Assembly (NCBI GenBank): GCA_028571685.1 | Contig: CM053143.1 | Location: 156,792,329-156,856,328 of the forward strand | Reading direction: 5' to 3' | From: Heterohyrax brucei | Lineage: Eukaryota; Chordata; Mammalia; Hyracoidea; Procaviidae | DNA: 64,000 bases | Part shown: positions 22,767 to 34,769 of the stretch, piece after piece | Position numbering within the stretch: the first letter of the stretch is position 1 | Layout: every line of letters begins with the position of its first letter | Made by a program: the position numbers and the translations under genes | The notes under the pieces: generated by a model | Told to the model about the DNA's origin: nothing | Databases searched by the model: none | The model's input: the letters and a program-made list of their open reading frames with translations, nothing else

Positions 22767-22810
22767 GCACATACTAAGCACTCAGCAAATGAGAGATAGC
22801 ACATATAGAA

Positions 22811-23823
22811 ATAAGAGGGCACTGGATTCTCAAGGAGATCACTGAAGTAAAAAAGTTAGTGAAATCAACAAGAAAGCATTCAAAGTATAAGAAGATCCCA
22901 AGATTTACCAGAAAAACTGTGGGAGAGCGCTGAGTATTACAAATATTAAGTGAAAGAAATCAGAAAAGCTAATAGAGTATCCAGAAAGGTAGGATTAAAA
23001 AATAAGATACTATTTTGATTGCTGTTGACAATCAAAGGAAGGAGAGCACAGCTTCCAGAAGAAGACTGCTGAGAATTAACACTGTTATTGAGAGAAGCAG
23101 CATAAACACTGATGGCAGTTCTTTGGAGCTGGAAATTTAGGAGATGCTGTTAGGTGTCATAGGAGTAGTTTCTACTGACAGGTGATATAAAATAAAATAT
23201 TTCAGTGGGCTGAACAATGAACATGAACACATCGCAATGAAAATAGTGATTACAGACTACTCATAAAGAAACTTGATGCTTAAGCAAATCAAATATATTT
23301 GTGTTACCATGAAGACTAAGGAGAAGATTGAAGTGTTTGATTAGAGGAGTAACATGGCCTCAAAAATAGTTATGACTACTTCACAAAAATATGTAATTTA
23401 GTGGGATAGCAGCACCAAGAATTTACAAACATAAATCAATAGCATATCTATGAAAAGTTTTAAAGATAAAATGACTTCACTGCAAAATAAAAAGAATACT
23501 AAAATATTTAGAAAGAACAAGACATAGGTCAGATCTGTTTGAAGAAAAAGTCATGTAGATAAAACAAGATGGAGAGAAAAGAGGAGACTAGCTGCTTTCT
23601 TCTACAATTTTATTAAAATTTTGTACAACTTACAATGTCTAAATTTAATGCAGCCTCAATAAAATTAAGAAATTAATTTATTAAATTAGAAAATCTGAGT
23701 TCATCTGGATAATGAAGAAGCAAAAATAGCTAGGATGTATGTGACAAAGAAAGACTAATGAATGAAAGAGGACTATACTACGTATAATAAACACCCAAAT
23801 AAAAAGGAAGTCTAAATCCAGTG
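22811..23823. repeat. Possible second copy of the ancient repeat; otherwise nothing
   Basis: 22830-23360 has weak similarity to the repeat at 17276 (for instance around 23250-23280). The rest is AT-rich and unassigned. Confidence 0.25.
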
Positions 23824-24731
23824 AGAGGTATGTGTTGGTCAGGGTCAAAACAGGAATGAATACTCATACCATCATATGGAATAGGGAGAATTTTATATAA
23901 AATATGAAAATCAGCAAAAGGTAATCCCTTAGGTAAACATTAAAGGTAAGTAAATATCAAAGAGTGGAGATGATCTCTAAAGAACACAGAAATATCAAAT
24001 GCAAAAAACCATCCACTATTTCTAGGAGTGAAGGGAAGTGAGAAAGGAAGAGTCACAGATCTTAGAAGATCTCCTGTACAACCCAGGGATATATAGATTT
24101 TCTTGGACAGAATGTGGCTTCCAAGGAATTCACAGCCTGCCAGGGACACAGAAACTTTCTAACTGATCTTTAGGAAAGTAATCAATGAATGTCTGCTCAA
24201 CTTGCCTGAAGGTACAGGTGGGCCTGTGTTGGTCCACAGAAATAACCTGCAGCATGGTCAAGAAACTTACACAAAGTGAGGAAGCACATCTTTCCACTGT
24301 GGCTTCATGAACCTGATCCATTCAAGTTTGCAACATTTTCATTACCAAATTTTATTTTATTTTTCAATTTGATGATGTGCATTTTCAGTATTGGCATCCA
24401 TACTTAACAACTGAGTGTATTTATACTGTGGTTTAGTAATTTGGATTTTGAGTAGATCTGGTAATAGAAGTCACCAATAAGGTGGCTTGTGCTCCACAAT
24501 AAGGAGGTGGCACTGATTTGCGGTATGATAGCATACAAGCATGAGCTAACTACTCTGAGCTACTCAGAGCTGGAAAGAAACATTAGAATCCATGTGATTC
24601 AGAGTCTAGAGTGCTTAAATAACTTTCCATAGACTATGAACCCAATTAGTCAGAAAGCAGAGGTAAAACACAGGTTTCTTGATATTCAGTCCACTTTTCT
24701 TCTGGCTTGGTAGGATTTCCCAAAGGCTGAT
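23824..24731. other. No recognisable feature
   Basis: The text near 23830-23905 is reminiscent of a known LTR-type start ('gttggtcagggtcaaaacag'), but I cannot assign it. The open frames at 23940-24149 and 24130-24321 have no recognisable content. Confidence 0.3.
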
Positions 24732-25264
24732 TGTCGTGGTCAACATTGTGTGAACCTGGCAACTCCATGCTTGGTTGCTGTATCAAGTGGCAGGGGTAGG
24801 GCCTGGGGTGGCTTCCCTCCCCTCAGCTCTCATCACTTTCCCCTCCACCACCTACTTCCTGTCTGCTCACTTGGTCATCATCTCCTGCTCTCTTTTGCAT
24901 CTGGTTCTTGGATCTGAACCAGCAGCTGTTGGAGTTATCAACTCTTACAGCTGTCCAGTGAGAATCTTGTCCCCCAGCCTGCCATCTTGGGTTCACTAGC
25001 CACTGCGGCTCTGCACGTCAGCAGAGACTCCACAGTCCGGCACCAGCATGGGATCCCCTGACCCACACAGCCAGTGATCTAGAACTCTGGCCTCTGAGCT
25101 GCTGACCTTGGGTTCACTAGCTCCTGTGGCCACATGAGGCTTGTGTCAGGCCTTGGGACATTCAGCTTCTGCAACTGTATGTTCTGTTTCCTTAATATAT
25201 ATATCTTTCCTTGTACATATACATGTTACTGGTTTTGCTTCCATAGAAAACCCAGACTAAGACA
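24732..25264 (+). mobile_element. ERVL-type solo LTR with perfect target duplication
   Basis: It begins TGTCGTGGTCAAC and ends ACTAAGACA. The pentamer CTGAT precedes (24727-24731) and follows (25265-25269) it exactly. The 533 bases contain no internal retroviral part, so this is a recombined solo LTR. A related LTR lies at 47806-48377. Confidence 0.85.
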
Positions 25265-25269
25265 CTGAT

Positions 25270-26275
25270 ACTTAAGATGTTGGTGGTATATTAGATGATT
25301 ACAGGTAGATATGGAACTACATTAGAAAAATTACTATATGTTCATTGTAAAATGTATCAGGGACTTTGGATTTTTGTTTAGGATGTGGAAAGCTGGAGAA
25401 AGTGTTGCTTGTATCTTGAGAACCAGAAAAAGTGAGAAAATCTGCAAATCTTAATTTTTCTTGAATCTATTAGAGATCTGAGGTTACATACAATGAAGTA
25501 AGCTGAAATCTATGGACAGGTATTTATATCTTAGGTGATACAAGCCACAAGAACTGATCTACTTGCGAAAAAGCAGGTGGAATATGAGCTTTTCATGAAA
25601 GTTGGTAAGAAGAATTTAGTTGAAATTTTGAATGAAAACTTGCTACAGCTAGATCATGGCTAAGTACTAGAGTATAGAAACAGTGGGCACTGAATGTAAA
25701 AGGGAAGTTTGCACCTTCTTGCAGGCTCTTTTGCACAGCTCTCCACTAGGTATTGATGAGAAAGACTCATTGAAGGTGGGAAAACAGAGAAAGTTTCCTG
25801 CCTGGTGTATTCCTGGAGTAGGAGAACAACCAGCACTGTGGGAAAAGCAGAAAATTCACTTGTGTCTTTCTCTTTACATTGCTGAGGGACAGGCCATGAC
25901 ACTCAGCTTCCTGGTTTGGATCCATCCTGGAAGACAAAAGGGAAGAAGAAAGTACCCTCCACATTTTGGGGAGAAACAGGAAATCTTTTGGGCTCAAACT
26001 GCAAGAATTCTACCTCTGAGGAGAGGTAAGATCACTGAGAAAACTTTGAGACAGAATGACGCAGGACTTCCTAAGGCTCTGGTTGAATCAGGGCAATAGA
26101 GAACCATACTGCCCACCACCATCAGCTTAGCCAATGCCTAGTAACCACCCAACTGCAATCTTCTGCCGGTAGGGTGATGAAAGGTGGAGAGAAATCCTCT
26201 CTATGGTTGGAACAGGAGCACTGTAAAGAGCACTTCAGCAAACCTGCTCCCATCCTAGTCACAAGATAACACTTT
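25270..26275. other. No recognisable feature
   Basis: Unassigned, moderately GC-balanced sequence. The 138-codon open frame at 25683-26099 shows no domain, and frames of similar length overlap it on the other strand, so it is not called as a gene. Confidence 0.35.
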
Positions 26276-26333
26276 TCTTGTGTGCCTTCCAGTTAATTCC
26301 AATTCAGAGTAGTATTGTCCCACAGGGTTTCCT
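26276..26333 (-). mobile_element. AfroSINE remnant
   Basis: Short antisense piece ending 'tattgtcccacagggtttcc'. Both ends are lost. Confidence 0.45.
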
Positions 26334-26356
26334 AAAAAAAGACCAAAGAAAAATTT

Positions 26357-26722
26357 ATACCTTTAAATTATGGTGTTGACAAAGAACATTGAGTACTCCA
26401 AGGGCTGCCAAGAAGAATGAAGGTTCTGTTTTGGAAGTAATACAGCCAAAGTGCCCCTTGGAGGAGAGGATTATGAGACTCAGTCTCACATACTTTGCAT
26501 ACATTACCAAGAGGGACCAGTCCCTGGAGAAGGACATCGTGCTTGGTAAGGCAGAGTGTTATTGAAGAAGAAGACTCTCCACAGACCGATGTGCACCGTG
26601 ACTACAACAATGGGCTCAAACATCACGAGGACTGTGAGGACAGTGCCAGCCTGGGCAGTGTTTTGCCCTGTTGTACCTGGTGTTGCTATGATCTGGAAAT
26701 GACAGGAGGAGACCTAACAACA
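26357..26722 (+). mobile_element. RTE LINE 3' end
   Basis: From 'aattatggtgttgacaaaga' through 'ccagtccctggagaaggaca' (26517) to 'gacctaacaacacc', i.e. the ORF2 C-terminus and tail. Confidence 0.8.
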
Positions 26723-26773
26723 CCAGTCTTTACACAAGGAGACCACAGGATTTTTCTTTCTCAGTACAGCTGA

Positions 26774-26838
26774 TTGCTTAAAACTTTTGACCTTCTGGTT
26801 AGCAAGTGAATGTTTACCAGTGCACCACAAAGCTTCTA
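26774..26838 (-). mobile_element. AfroSINE head fragment
   Basis: Antisense 'ttgaccttctggttagcaag' and 'accagtgcaccacaaagc' correspond to the tRNA-like head. Confidence 0.5.
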
Positions 26839-28519
26839 TGGGACACTACGGGATGTTAAAGCAGACTTATACTAAAGTGAGCACGGCAGCAACAAAACCC
26901 AAACGCAGCTCCAACACTTGCTTACATTGAATTAACTCTCTTTTTTTCCACACAATAAAAGCCTAACAGAAGAGGTGTCAATATATTTCATTCTTTACTA
27001 TCCTACATACAATGTTAGATTTTCAACCCAAAATTATAATGTCGTATGTGTAAAGCGCTGGGAGAGAGATACATGCAAGGTGTTTTAGGTTAGAAATGAG
27101 AGTAGTCCTTTTCTCCTCCAAGAGATCCTGCACGTGGAATTAACATGAATCAAGCACAGTGAGTTTGCCAGGCAGGCAAGGTTTTGAAGGACTTGCTTTC
27201 TAGACTGATCATCCTATGCCAAGCACAGAGGCATGGGATAATACGACACTAAATTAGGATGCTACAAGACCTTTCATTTCACCATGGCATGTCACTAGGG
27301 CATAACATTCTCTCTGCATCAGTTTTCTATAGATAGGTCAGAAGTGCAGTTAGTGTTTGCTCAGGGTTCAGAAAATATATATATATTGAATAATAACATG
27401 TGTTTATTTTTTAAAATGCCCCTTCTAATAGGCTTCTCCCGTAAACTGCGAGTTAAAGTACAGAGAGCATTTGGCTGACTTTGTAAAGGGCGCTACAACG
27501 GAATGATTATTTCCATCCAGGAGGAAGCACCTGGATCAGTATTGAAGCCCAGTAAGTCAGAACAGGAATGCGCCTCTTCCCGAGACCCTGTAGAAAAAGC
27601 GTGAGACTGATGGATGGTAGTCTTTGCTTTGGAGCAGGATATCTACTGTATCATTTTTCTCTTAGTTGAAATGATGAATCTGTTTTGTTCACTAATCTGA
27701 CACCTAAATACCAGAGAGATGCTGGAAACCACATTCATCTCCTCCCAGACTCTGCCTAGATACTTTTCTTGGCAACTGAAAAGTCGAGAGTGTACCTGCA
27801 GTGACATTGTCAAGATGAGACCCAGGAACAGATGCAAATGCAGAGCTGTCCCTGTTTGCAAGCACCAAAGGGAAAGTACTTCTCCATTCATCAGTTTGTA
27901 GCCTTGGGCTTCCAGAGTACTCTGCTTACTGGAGAAAACAGAAATGGATTCAGCTGAAGAGTTTAGAATGATAGAAATTAGGATGATAGAGTTAGCATAC
28001 AGATTTTTGAATTTCAAGTTTTTGAATTTTGGAAATCCAAATTTTTGAATTTCATTTGTGTTAGAGAAAACAGCAGAAGAAAACAGAAGTGTGTCCATCC
28101 TTCTGAGTAACTGTAACTCTTTTCAGTGGAGATTATTTCATTCATTCAAATTTATTTTTCATTAAACTTAATACTGATTATTAACCAGCTCAGGGTCAGA
28201 CCTAGTGATAGACTCTATGGCTACAATTATTTAAAAAAAAAGTTCATCTCTTCAAAAAACATTTGTGTATTCAATTACATATCATTTAGTTGTTTGCCAT
28301 GTATTACCTACTTTGCTAGCCTTTGAAGATACAATAAATAAAGGAAATTAGGCACATCCAGATCTCAGCTGCCATTCTTTTGAAAATTTTATTTCTTGGC
28401 TAAAGATACTAGTCAGGGCTTATGTTTGGAGGAATATGCTCAATTTTCCCATGACTTTTAACTAAAGTCAGGGAGAGAAGGCAAGGAGAAGCCTTTTCCT
28501 CTATTACATAAGTAAACCC
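26839..28519. other. No recognisable feature; longest minus-strand open frame of the window
   Basis: 1.7 kb without an identified repeat. It holds the longest open frame of the window (27643-28098 minus, 151 codons), whose translation shows no domain, skewed composition and low-complexity phenylalanine/lysine text at the start. Three close copies of TTTTTGAATTT lie at about 28003-28052. Confidence 0.35.
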
Positions 28520-28679
28520 CAGACCAAACCCAATGCCGTCTAGTCAATTCTAACTCATAGCAACCCTATAGGACAGAGGAGAACTGCTCCATAGAGTTCC
28601 AAGGAGTGCCTGGCAGAGCCAAACTGCTGAACTTTTGGTTAGCAGAGGAACCACTTAAACCACTACATGACCAGGGTTA
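28520..28679 (-). mobile_element. AfroSINE
   Basis: Complete antisense copy, 'accaaacccaatgccgtcta' to 'catgaccagggtt'. Confidence 0.85.
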
Positions 28680-29655
28680 TCTACCCAAGTGAGAAGTCTC
28701 AGTTAATTTTTGCTTGGCAATTAAGGTTATTAAATAAACTGACTAATCTCATACATACTGGTCATCTTTAGCATACTATGCTGAAATCTGAAATCAGTAC
28801 CATACAAAAGAAATTTTGGAAAATACAATTATACAGAGAAAATTGATTAAAAAAAAAAAAAAAACCTAGGAAAAACAGAAATATCCCACCTTGATTTCAC
28901 TGAGTATAGTTTTTACCAGTAACTTTTTCCAGGACATATTCTTGTTCATATTAAAATTACAGTGTCCTCATACAAGAAGAGTCTACAAATAAATAAAAAC
29001 AGTAGGAAAGCTAGATTTGTTTTACACAAAATCTTCCTACTACCAGGCTCTTTAGTGCCCATATGTCTGGCATCCCTACAAACCTGGACAGCAAATGGCA
29101 ATTTGGTTTCCTTTATCTTATACCTGCTGGTAGAGGCTTTAAGTAGCGGCTGTGCTGTGCCAAACTAGCGACATGAGTAAAATGGGGGAAAAAACAAAAC
29201 AAAACAAAACACAAAACTGTGGCTATTTTTAATTTCTTCCAATTGCTTCAGTGGAAAAGCTATGTGAGGTAACTGCAGTAAAAATGCATACATAGGTTTG
29301 AGAGGAGAAAATTCCAAATAAGAAGTCAGCCCAGTCACTTTCTTACTGTTCTACAAACAAATCATATACAGCACTTGCAGCCTGTTACTCATGCTAATTA
29401 TCTCTAACTAGAAAAGACTCTTCCTTTCAGACCTCGTCAATTAAAATCTTCCTCTAATCATTCCATTTTTATGGCTTCTCCAACGCACAGTGCTCTGAAC
29501 TCACCGTACTTCTATCTTGGTGTATCTAACTGTATACTGATTTGTATTTGCATCAGTTATTTGCTATTATTTAGCTTTTCTAGGTATGAACAACTCATTT
29601 TCCATCTAAATCATAATCTTTTGGGGACCAGGGATGACTTTTTTTTTTTTTTTTA
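28680..29655. other. No recognisable feature; simple repeats
   Basis: An A run (28849-28864), an (AAAAC)n tract (29190-29213) and a T run (29640-29655). No coding signal. Confidence 0.4.
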
Positions 29656-30728
29656 ATATCCTTCAAAATAGAAAAGGGTGAGAAGCAACCCAGAAGCACC
29701 TTTTGACCTTAGGTAACTCAGGAACATCTATGCTCTTCAGATCAAATGAATCAACAGCCAGCTGAATGGAGCGCCAGCTGGAACAGCAAGCAAATTTGTA
29801 CAGAATTCCATCTGGGCCCATGTATCCTTTGTCCTATTTTTGGTTTCCATGAATAATTTCTGGAATTTCCCCATAGAAATTTGTTGTAAAATTAGGGAAA
29901 TAAATGAATGACGAGTTCTGTTCCATCTGGCAGTCTTGCTGTGGCTCCAAAGACACAAAGCTCCAGGTAGTCTCCGATTTACCACATTTTCTAGTTACCA
30001 GGAAGTGTACTTACCACTTACAGTATATCTGGAACATTGTATCTTCCTGGGAGAAAGTCATGGGAAAATGCATGCAGGGGATTTGAAAGAAATTGTGGAG
30101 GTACGTGAACATGTCCCAGTACTTGATAATATGATGGAGGAGATGGTGGAAAAATCGTCCTTCAGTGTCCTTAGGGCAAGAACACTGAACTTAGTACTTC
30201 GTATTGCCATTGTGGAACAGTTCATAGGTTATGATGAAGGGAAATGAACAATCAGGACTCAAGGAACTTGGAAGAGAAAAGAAATACTGAAGAAGGAAGT
30301 AATAGTGGGGAAAAGAAAGGACAGAAGTTGTCCAAAACAGGTACAGTGAAAGGATCTGCTAGGGCTTTGTCTAAACTAAATCAAGGACTTCACTTGCTTT
30401 GAAAAATGGACCTATATGCTGATTACTTTATGAAAGTCAATAGGTGGATTCAGGAAGCTGTAAGATGTCACCTCAGAGTATATAAAGAGAAAAAGAAAAA
30501 GATCATGCAGACAATTCTCACTATTTTTTGCCTAGAAACAACATCCTCATTCCCAAGGACAATCCATATAATCCAGGAGCTTCTATGTGTGGAGTTATTG
30601 CCACAGCTGACAAAATATCAACATTACCCAACTATTCTTCATTGTCAGAGGAAATTTTTATGATCTGTGTGTTGCTTCAAGTACATATGTATTAAAATAT
30701 ACCTGTAATGAAAAATTAAAAAAAAAAT
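29656..30728 (+). pseudogene. Retrocopy-like sequence with poly(A) end, parent gene not identified
   Basis: The stretch ends in ATTAAA (about 30692) followed within ~25 bases by an A-rich tail (30709-30727), as expected for a processed transcript. Three collinear readable pieces on the plus strand carry protein-like text: VREHVPVLDNMMEEMVEKSS (about 30099-30158), SGEKKGQKLSKTGTVKG (near 30305-30355) and MDLYADYFMKVNRWIQEAVRCHL (30406-30474). They are separated by stops and frame changes. I do not recognise the parent gene and see no target duplication. The opposite strand also has a long readable frame at 29670-30000 preceded by a T run (29640-29655), so two abutting retrocopies in opposite orientations are possible. 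Confidence 0.35.
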
Positions 30729-31366
30729 GACATACTCAACCTACTTCAGAACTGACTTAGGAAAGAATTGTCAGAATGGAAGCCCATCACAAGTGATGAA
30801 TTACCTGTATTTGAGAGTCCGAAATGAGAAAAATCTTTGGGGGAATATTTATTTGATCAGAATACTTAGAATGGTACAGAGTAATTTATCCAACCCTTTG
30901 TTTAGTATGCAAAATGTTGTGACATAGGTTTTACCCATAATGATGCTTAGAATTTTGTGGAACTTACAAGAGTTCCCCTATGTGTCTCCTTCACGCTGTC
31001 TCTCGTGCATTACCCGCAGCTTTAATGAGAAAAATGTACTGTCAACAGATATTTTTTTCCCTCTCTTCCAAGGATACATTGGCAAGGACATGTTATTCCT
31101 GCTTTACTGCCCTCTTTAGGACACTTTACTTGTCCTCAAGCTTGACATATTGTAGTTAATAGAAAATTCCAATAACAGCATCCAAGAAGTAGGCTAGAAC
31201 AAAGCAGAAATAACCCTAGCACTGCAAAATTGATTGCATCTTTCTTGGAAGTCTCAAAACATCCAAGAACCTCTAGCTGCATTTTAGAATAATCATTTTG
31301 AAAATAAATTATATGTTTCTTGAGACTAAGACAACTATTTTGGGCTTTCTAATCACTTAATCGCTG
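30729..31366. other. No recognisable feature
   Basis: AT-rich, unassigned, bounded by the poly(A) tail on the left and the mariner terminal repeat on the right. Confidence 0.4.
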
Positions 31367-31930
31367 TACAAGGTCCAATAATTAAGTCCACAAACTTAAT
31401 TGTTCTGAGTGCTAGATATCTCATTGCTGAATGTCACTATGGTCACTTTCGAAGTGATTTCCTTGGCAAGCTATGCTCCAGTGCCAGTGCTGAGTCCATG
31501 CTTCAAAACAATTTTGGAACTCTTTCTGGAATGGCCATTGTACATACTGGCAAGTCAGCAAGTTTACAAACTTAATTGTATAGTTGCCTGTGAGGGAGTT
31601 TTTAGCCAGTAAAGAAATAATTGTATTGGAACAGCTTCTCTACTCACCTGATCTGGCCCTCAGTGACTTTTTTCTTTACCTGAACATAAAGGAAAAATCG
31701 AAAGGAAGATTTTTTGATGACATTCAGGACACCAAGGGTAATAGGATAACAGCTTTGAAGGCCATTCCAGAAAAGGAATTCCAAAACTGCTTTGAAGGGT
31801 GGAATAGGCATTGGCATTGGTGCACAATTTCCCAAAGGGAGTACCTATAGCGGTCATAGTGATATTCAGCAAAGAAACATGTAGTACCATTTCTAAGATG
31901 AGTTAGCCAACTTAATCGTCAGAACTTGTA
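31367..31930 (+). mobile_element. Fold-back mariner element, copy 2 (best preserved)
   Basis: A 564-base element with TA at each end and terminal inverted repeats (TACAAGGTCCAATAATTAAG on the left; the right end is its imperfect reverse complement ending CAGAACTTGTA). The left arm (to about 31545) is an inverted copy of the transposase 3' end. The right part encodes YSPDLALSDFFLYLNIKE and EKEFQNCFEGW, the C-terminus of a DD34D mariner transposase with the third Asp. An internal terminal-repeat-like motif (AGTTTACAAACTTAATTGTA) starts at 31560. No N-terminal helix-turn-helix region is present. Confidence 0.82.
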
Positions 31931-32022
31931 TACCTAAAGATTTTCTATATTGGTTTACAGGAATAAGTAACATACATTCTCCTGATAACAACTGAAAAGA
32001 TAGTACAAACATAAAATAAACT

Positions 32023-32215
32023 AACATTTATTGTTTGTGTTTTCTAATTACATGCATTGTCTCTGCCAACCCTCAAAAAAATCCTATAAGATGCTACTAT
32101 TTTGACTGTCATTTCACAGAAAAGTATTGAGATAAAATGAAGTTAAGAAACTTGCTCAAAAATCATAAATTTAATGTATTCTGACTTTGGAATTGAGGAT
32201 CTGAGTTCTGGTAGC
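32023..32215 (-). mobile_element. MIR SINE
   Basis: Antisense MIR: 'taacatttattgtttgtgtt' start, 'aaaaatcctataagatgcta', 'aagaaacttgctcaaaaatc'. The 3' end comes first on the plus strand. Confidence 0.65.
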
Positions 32216-32335
32216 AGAAAATGATTCCTTGGAGGACACAAGAACTTATCGTCGAATATTCAGCTAATTAGCGAGCCAGTTGATATAGTTTGATACTGAG
32301 TCAGACATCAGTATTTTGAGACTGATCATGGTATG

Positions 32336-32494
32336 TATGGTAGGCAGAATAACGGTCCCCTAAATGTCCATGTCTTATTCCTCAGACTTGTTGAATATTT
32401 TACGTTACATGGCAAAAGGGATTTTGTACATGTGTTTAAGGTTAAGAACTCTGAGATGAGGAGATTATCTTGGACTGGAGCCTCCTTTTAGTAT
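32336..32494 (+). mobile_element. MLT1-type LTR fragment
   Basis: 'ggtaggcagaataacggtcc', 'ttacatggcaaaagggattt' and 'gagatgaggagattatcttg' are in the MLT1 order. The right half is lost at the L1 junction. Confidence 0.7.
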
Positions 32495-32499
32495 CACAT

Positions 32500-34060
32500 A
32501 TCAACTTGAGCCAAGAGGCACATTCATCACCAGTATCACTTTGTATCTTATAAACCAGTCTCATCTTTGTCTGAAGAGTTGGTTTCAGGAATGGTTTTAA
32601 TTCTGGACTAACAGAGAGGCCAAGAGTCACATCTTCTGGGGTCCCTAAAGTCTGTCAGACCGTAAGTCTGGACTTCTCACTAGAATTCGATTTCTGCACT
32701 ACACTTTTTTTTCCTGCTCCATCAGAGACACTCTGTTGTGTTCCTCATCAGGACTGTCATTTCTGGTAACCAGGCATCGCCTAGACTTTCTGATCTCATG
32801 CTGATATATTCTCAGGTTTGTGTGGTCCTTCATTTCTCTAGGCTGATATTTAATTTTCTTCTTTGATTTTCTTTTGATTGCTTTTTCATATTTTTCTCAT
32901 TGCACTTTTTCACATTTTTTACGTTTTTCACATTGCTTTTGCTATCTGTGAGCAAATTATGTTTTATGGCTTATGCAGGTCTCTTGGTTTCTTGCAGTAG
33001 TGTCTTGTAGTTTTCCCATAAAGATCTTCTACGTCTCTGGTTATATTTATTCCTAAGTATTTTATCTTCTTGGGAGCTATTGTAAATGGAATTGATTAGA
33101 TGATTTTCGCTTTGATGTTCTCTTTGTTGGAGTAAAGGAACTCAACTGATTTTTGTATGTTTAGCTCATATCCTGAACCTTTGCTGAACTCTGCTAATAG
33201 TTCCAGTGACATTTTTGTGGATTCTTCAGAGTTTTCTGTGTATAAGATCATATCATCTGCAAATAGACACTTTTACTTATTGTTTAACAATTTGGATAAC
33301 TTCTATTTCTTTTTCTAGCCTAATTTATGTGGCCAGAGCCCTTAGCATGATGTTGAATGGCAGAAGCGACAAAAGACAAGCTTATCTGATTCCAGCTTTC
33401 AAGGTGAATGCTTTCAGACTGTCTCCATTAAGATGATACTGTCTGTTTGTTTTCTACAACTGCCCTTTATTATGGTGAGGAATTTCCCTTCTATTTCTTT
33501 TTTGCTGGGAGTTTTTCATATGAATAGGTGCTGAATGTGTCGAAGGTCTTTTCCACAATTGATAAGATCACGCAGTCCTTTTGTTTCACTTATATGCTGT
33601 TATTGTTATTGTTATTTCAATGTTGATCCATTCTTGTATACCTAGTACGAATCCCATTTGGTTGCGGTGAATTTTTTTTTTTTTTTTTTTTTTAATATGT
33701 TGTTCAATTCTATTGGCAAGAATTTTGTTGAGGGTCTTTGCATCTAAGTTCCTAAGAGCTATCAGTCTGTAGTTTCCTTTTGTGTGCTGTGTTTGCCTGT
33801 TTGGGGTATAAAGGTGATGCTCGCTTCATAGAATGGATGTGGCAGCACTCTATCCTTTGCAACAGTCTCACAACCTTTACTAATAGTCGTGATAACTCTT
33901 CACTAAAAGTTTGGTAGAATTCTCCAGTGAAGCCATCCAAGACAGGGCTTCTTTTCTTTCAGTTGGGAATTTTTAAATGAGCTTTTCAATCTCTTCATTG
34001 TTATAGGTTTATATGGTTGTTATACCTCTGTGTTAGTTTCGGTAGGTTGTTTGTTTCAAA
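32500..34060 (-). mobile_element. L1 LINE, 3' UTR and ORF2 reverse transcriptase, deleted between
   Basis: 32550-32870 is antisense L1 3' UTR ('cagactttctgatctcatgc'-like block). 32970-34060 is antisense ORF2, with the RT region matching the full-length L1 at 12000-13100, including the 'agatcatatcatctgcaaat' region (33245) around the catalytic FADD site. Between them most of the 3' UTR and the ORF2 C-terminus is missing, so the copy is internally deleted. A T run at 33670-33690 lies in the RT region. Confidence 0.75.
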
Positions 34061-34465
34061 ATTTTACTTGCATGTAATACTAATGATATTGTCCCAGAAT
34101 TTCTGAATTTGGTTAGATCACAGCTGTTTGACCCCATTTTGAGTTGTGGCATGCACATCAACACATGAAGGTCCCACAAGCTTGACTCCACCTATGTCAT
34201 CAACGTTAAGAGTACTTTGAGAAGGCAGCACTTCCCAGCTGTCTTTCGAGTGCTTTCCAATCTGGGGTGCTCATCTTTTTGCGCTGTGTCAGGTAATGCT
34301 CCACTACTACTCATTAAGGTTTCACTTCCTAATTCTTTTCAGAAACTGACTTCCTGGAATCTCACCTAGGACCTGTCCACCGTGAGTTACTCTGCTGGTA
34401 TTTTGAATATCAGTGGCAGAGCTTCATGCATCACAGCAACATGCAAGTCCTGACAGACACATGGG
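34061..34465 (-). mobile_element. RTE LINE, internally deleted: RT joined to 5' end
   Basis: 34061-34125 is antisense RT sequence, and 34126-34465 jumps to the antisense 5' untranslated region ('aacacatgaaggtcccacaa' and 'cagtggcagagcttcatgca'). About 1.5 kb of the element is missing at the junction near 34126. Confidence 0.65.
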
Positions 34466-34769
34466 GTATATAATCTTCTGACAGCGAAGGTTAAGGTAAT
34501 GCAAGATACCCTTTTTGCTGATGCAGCAACCTATTGACTCTCATACCACTACTGATAGGTTTCATGGGGCCAACCCTATTACAGGCCTTCCTTGTTGTCA
34601 TATTTCATAACTTGGAAGCCAGCTCTGTTTGCTGGTTTAGCAAGTTACTGTGTTACAGAGGGAAATCCATCACTCTCAGAAGAAGAGTCATATATTTAAG
34701 ATGAGGATGTTGCTCTATTCTGATCGGTCTTTTATCCTCTATTTATTAGTGTTGATTTATATGAAAAAG
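34466..34769. other. No recognisable feature
   Basis: About 300 bases between an RTE end and a tRNA-Gly SINE; nothing identified. Confidence 0.4.

Larger units (their letters stand above)
22188..22810 (+). mobile_element. MIR SINE split by two AfroSINEs
   Basis: Three collinear pieces: 22188-22232 ('tgagctcagattctagagtc'), 22446-22604 (core to 'ctggcacatact') and 22767-22810 ('gcacatactaagcactcagc'). The breaks coincide with the AfroSINE insertions. MIR predates placental radiation. Confidence 0.75.

Noticed and set aside
25683-26099. Open frame of 138 codons as a gene
   Set aside because: Overlapping frames of similar length lie on the other strand, no motif is recognised, and nothing suggests a transcript.
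27643-28098. Longest open frame of the window (151 codons, minus strand) as a gene
   Set aside because: No domain, repetitive low-complexity start, no promoter or splice context; a frame of this length is expected by chance in a 64 kb AT-rich window.
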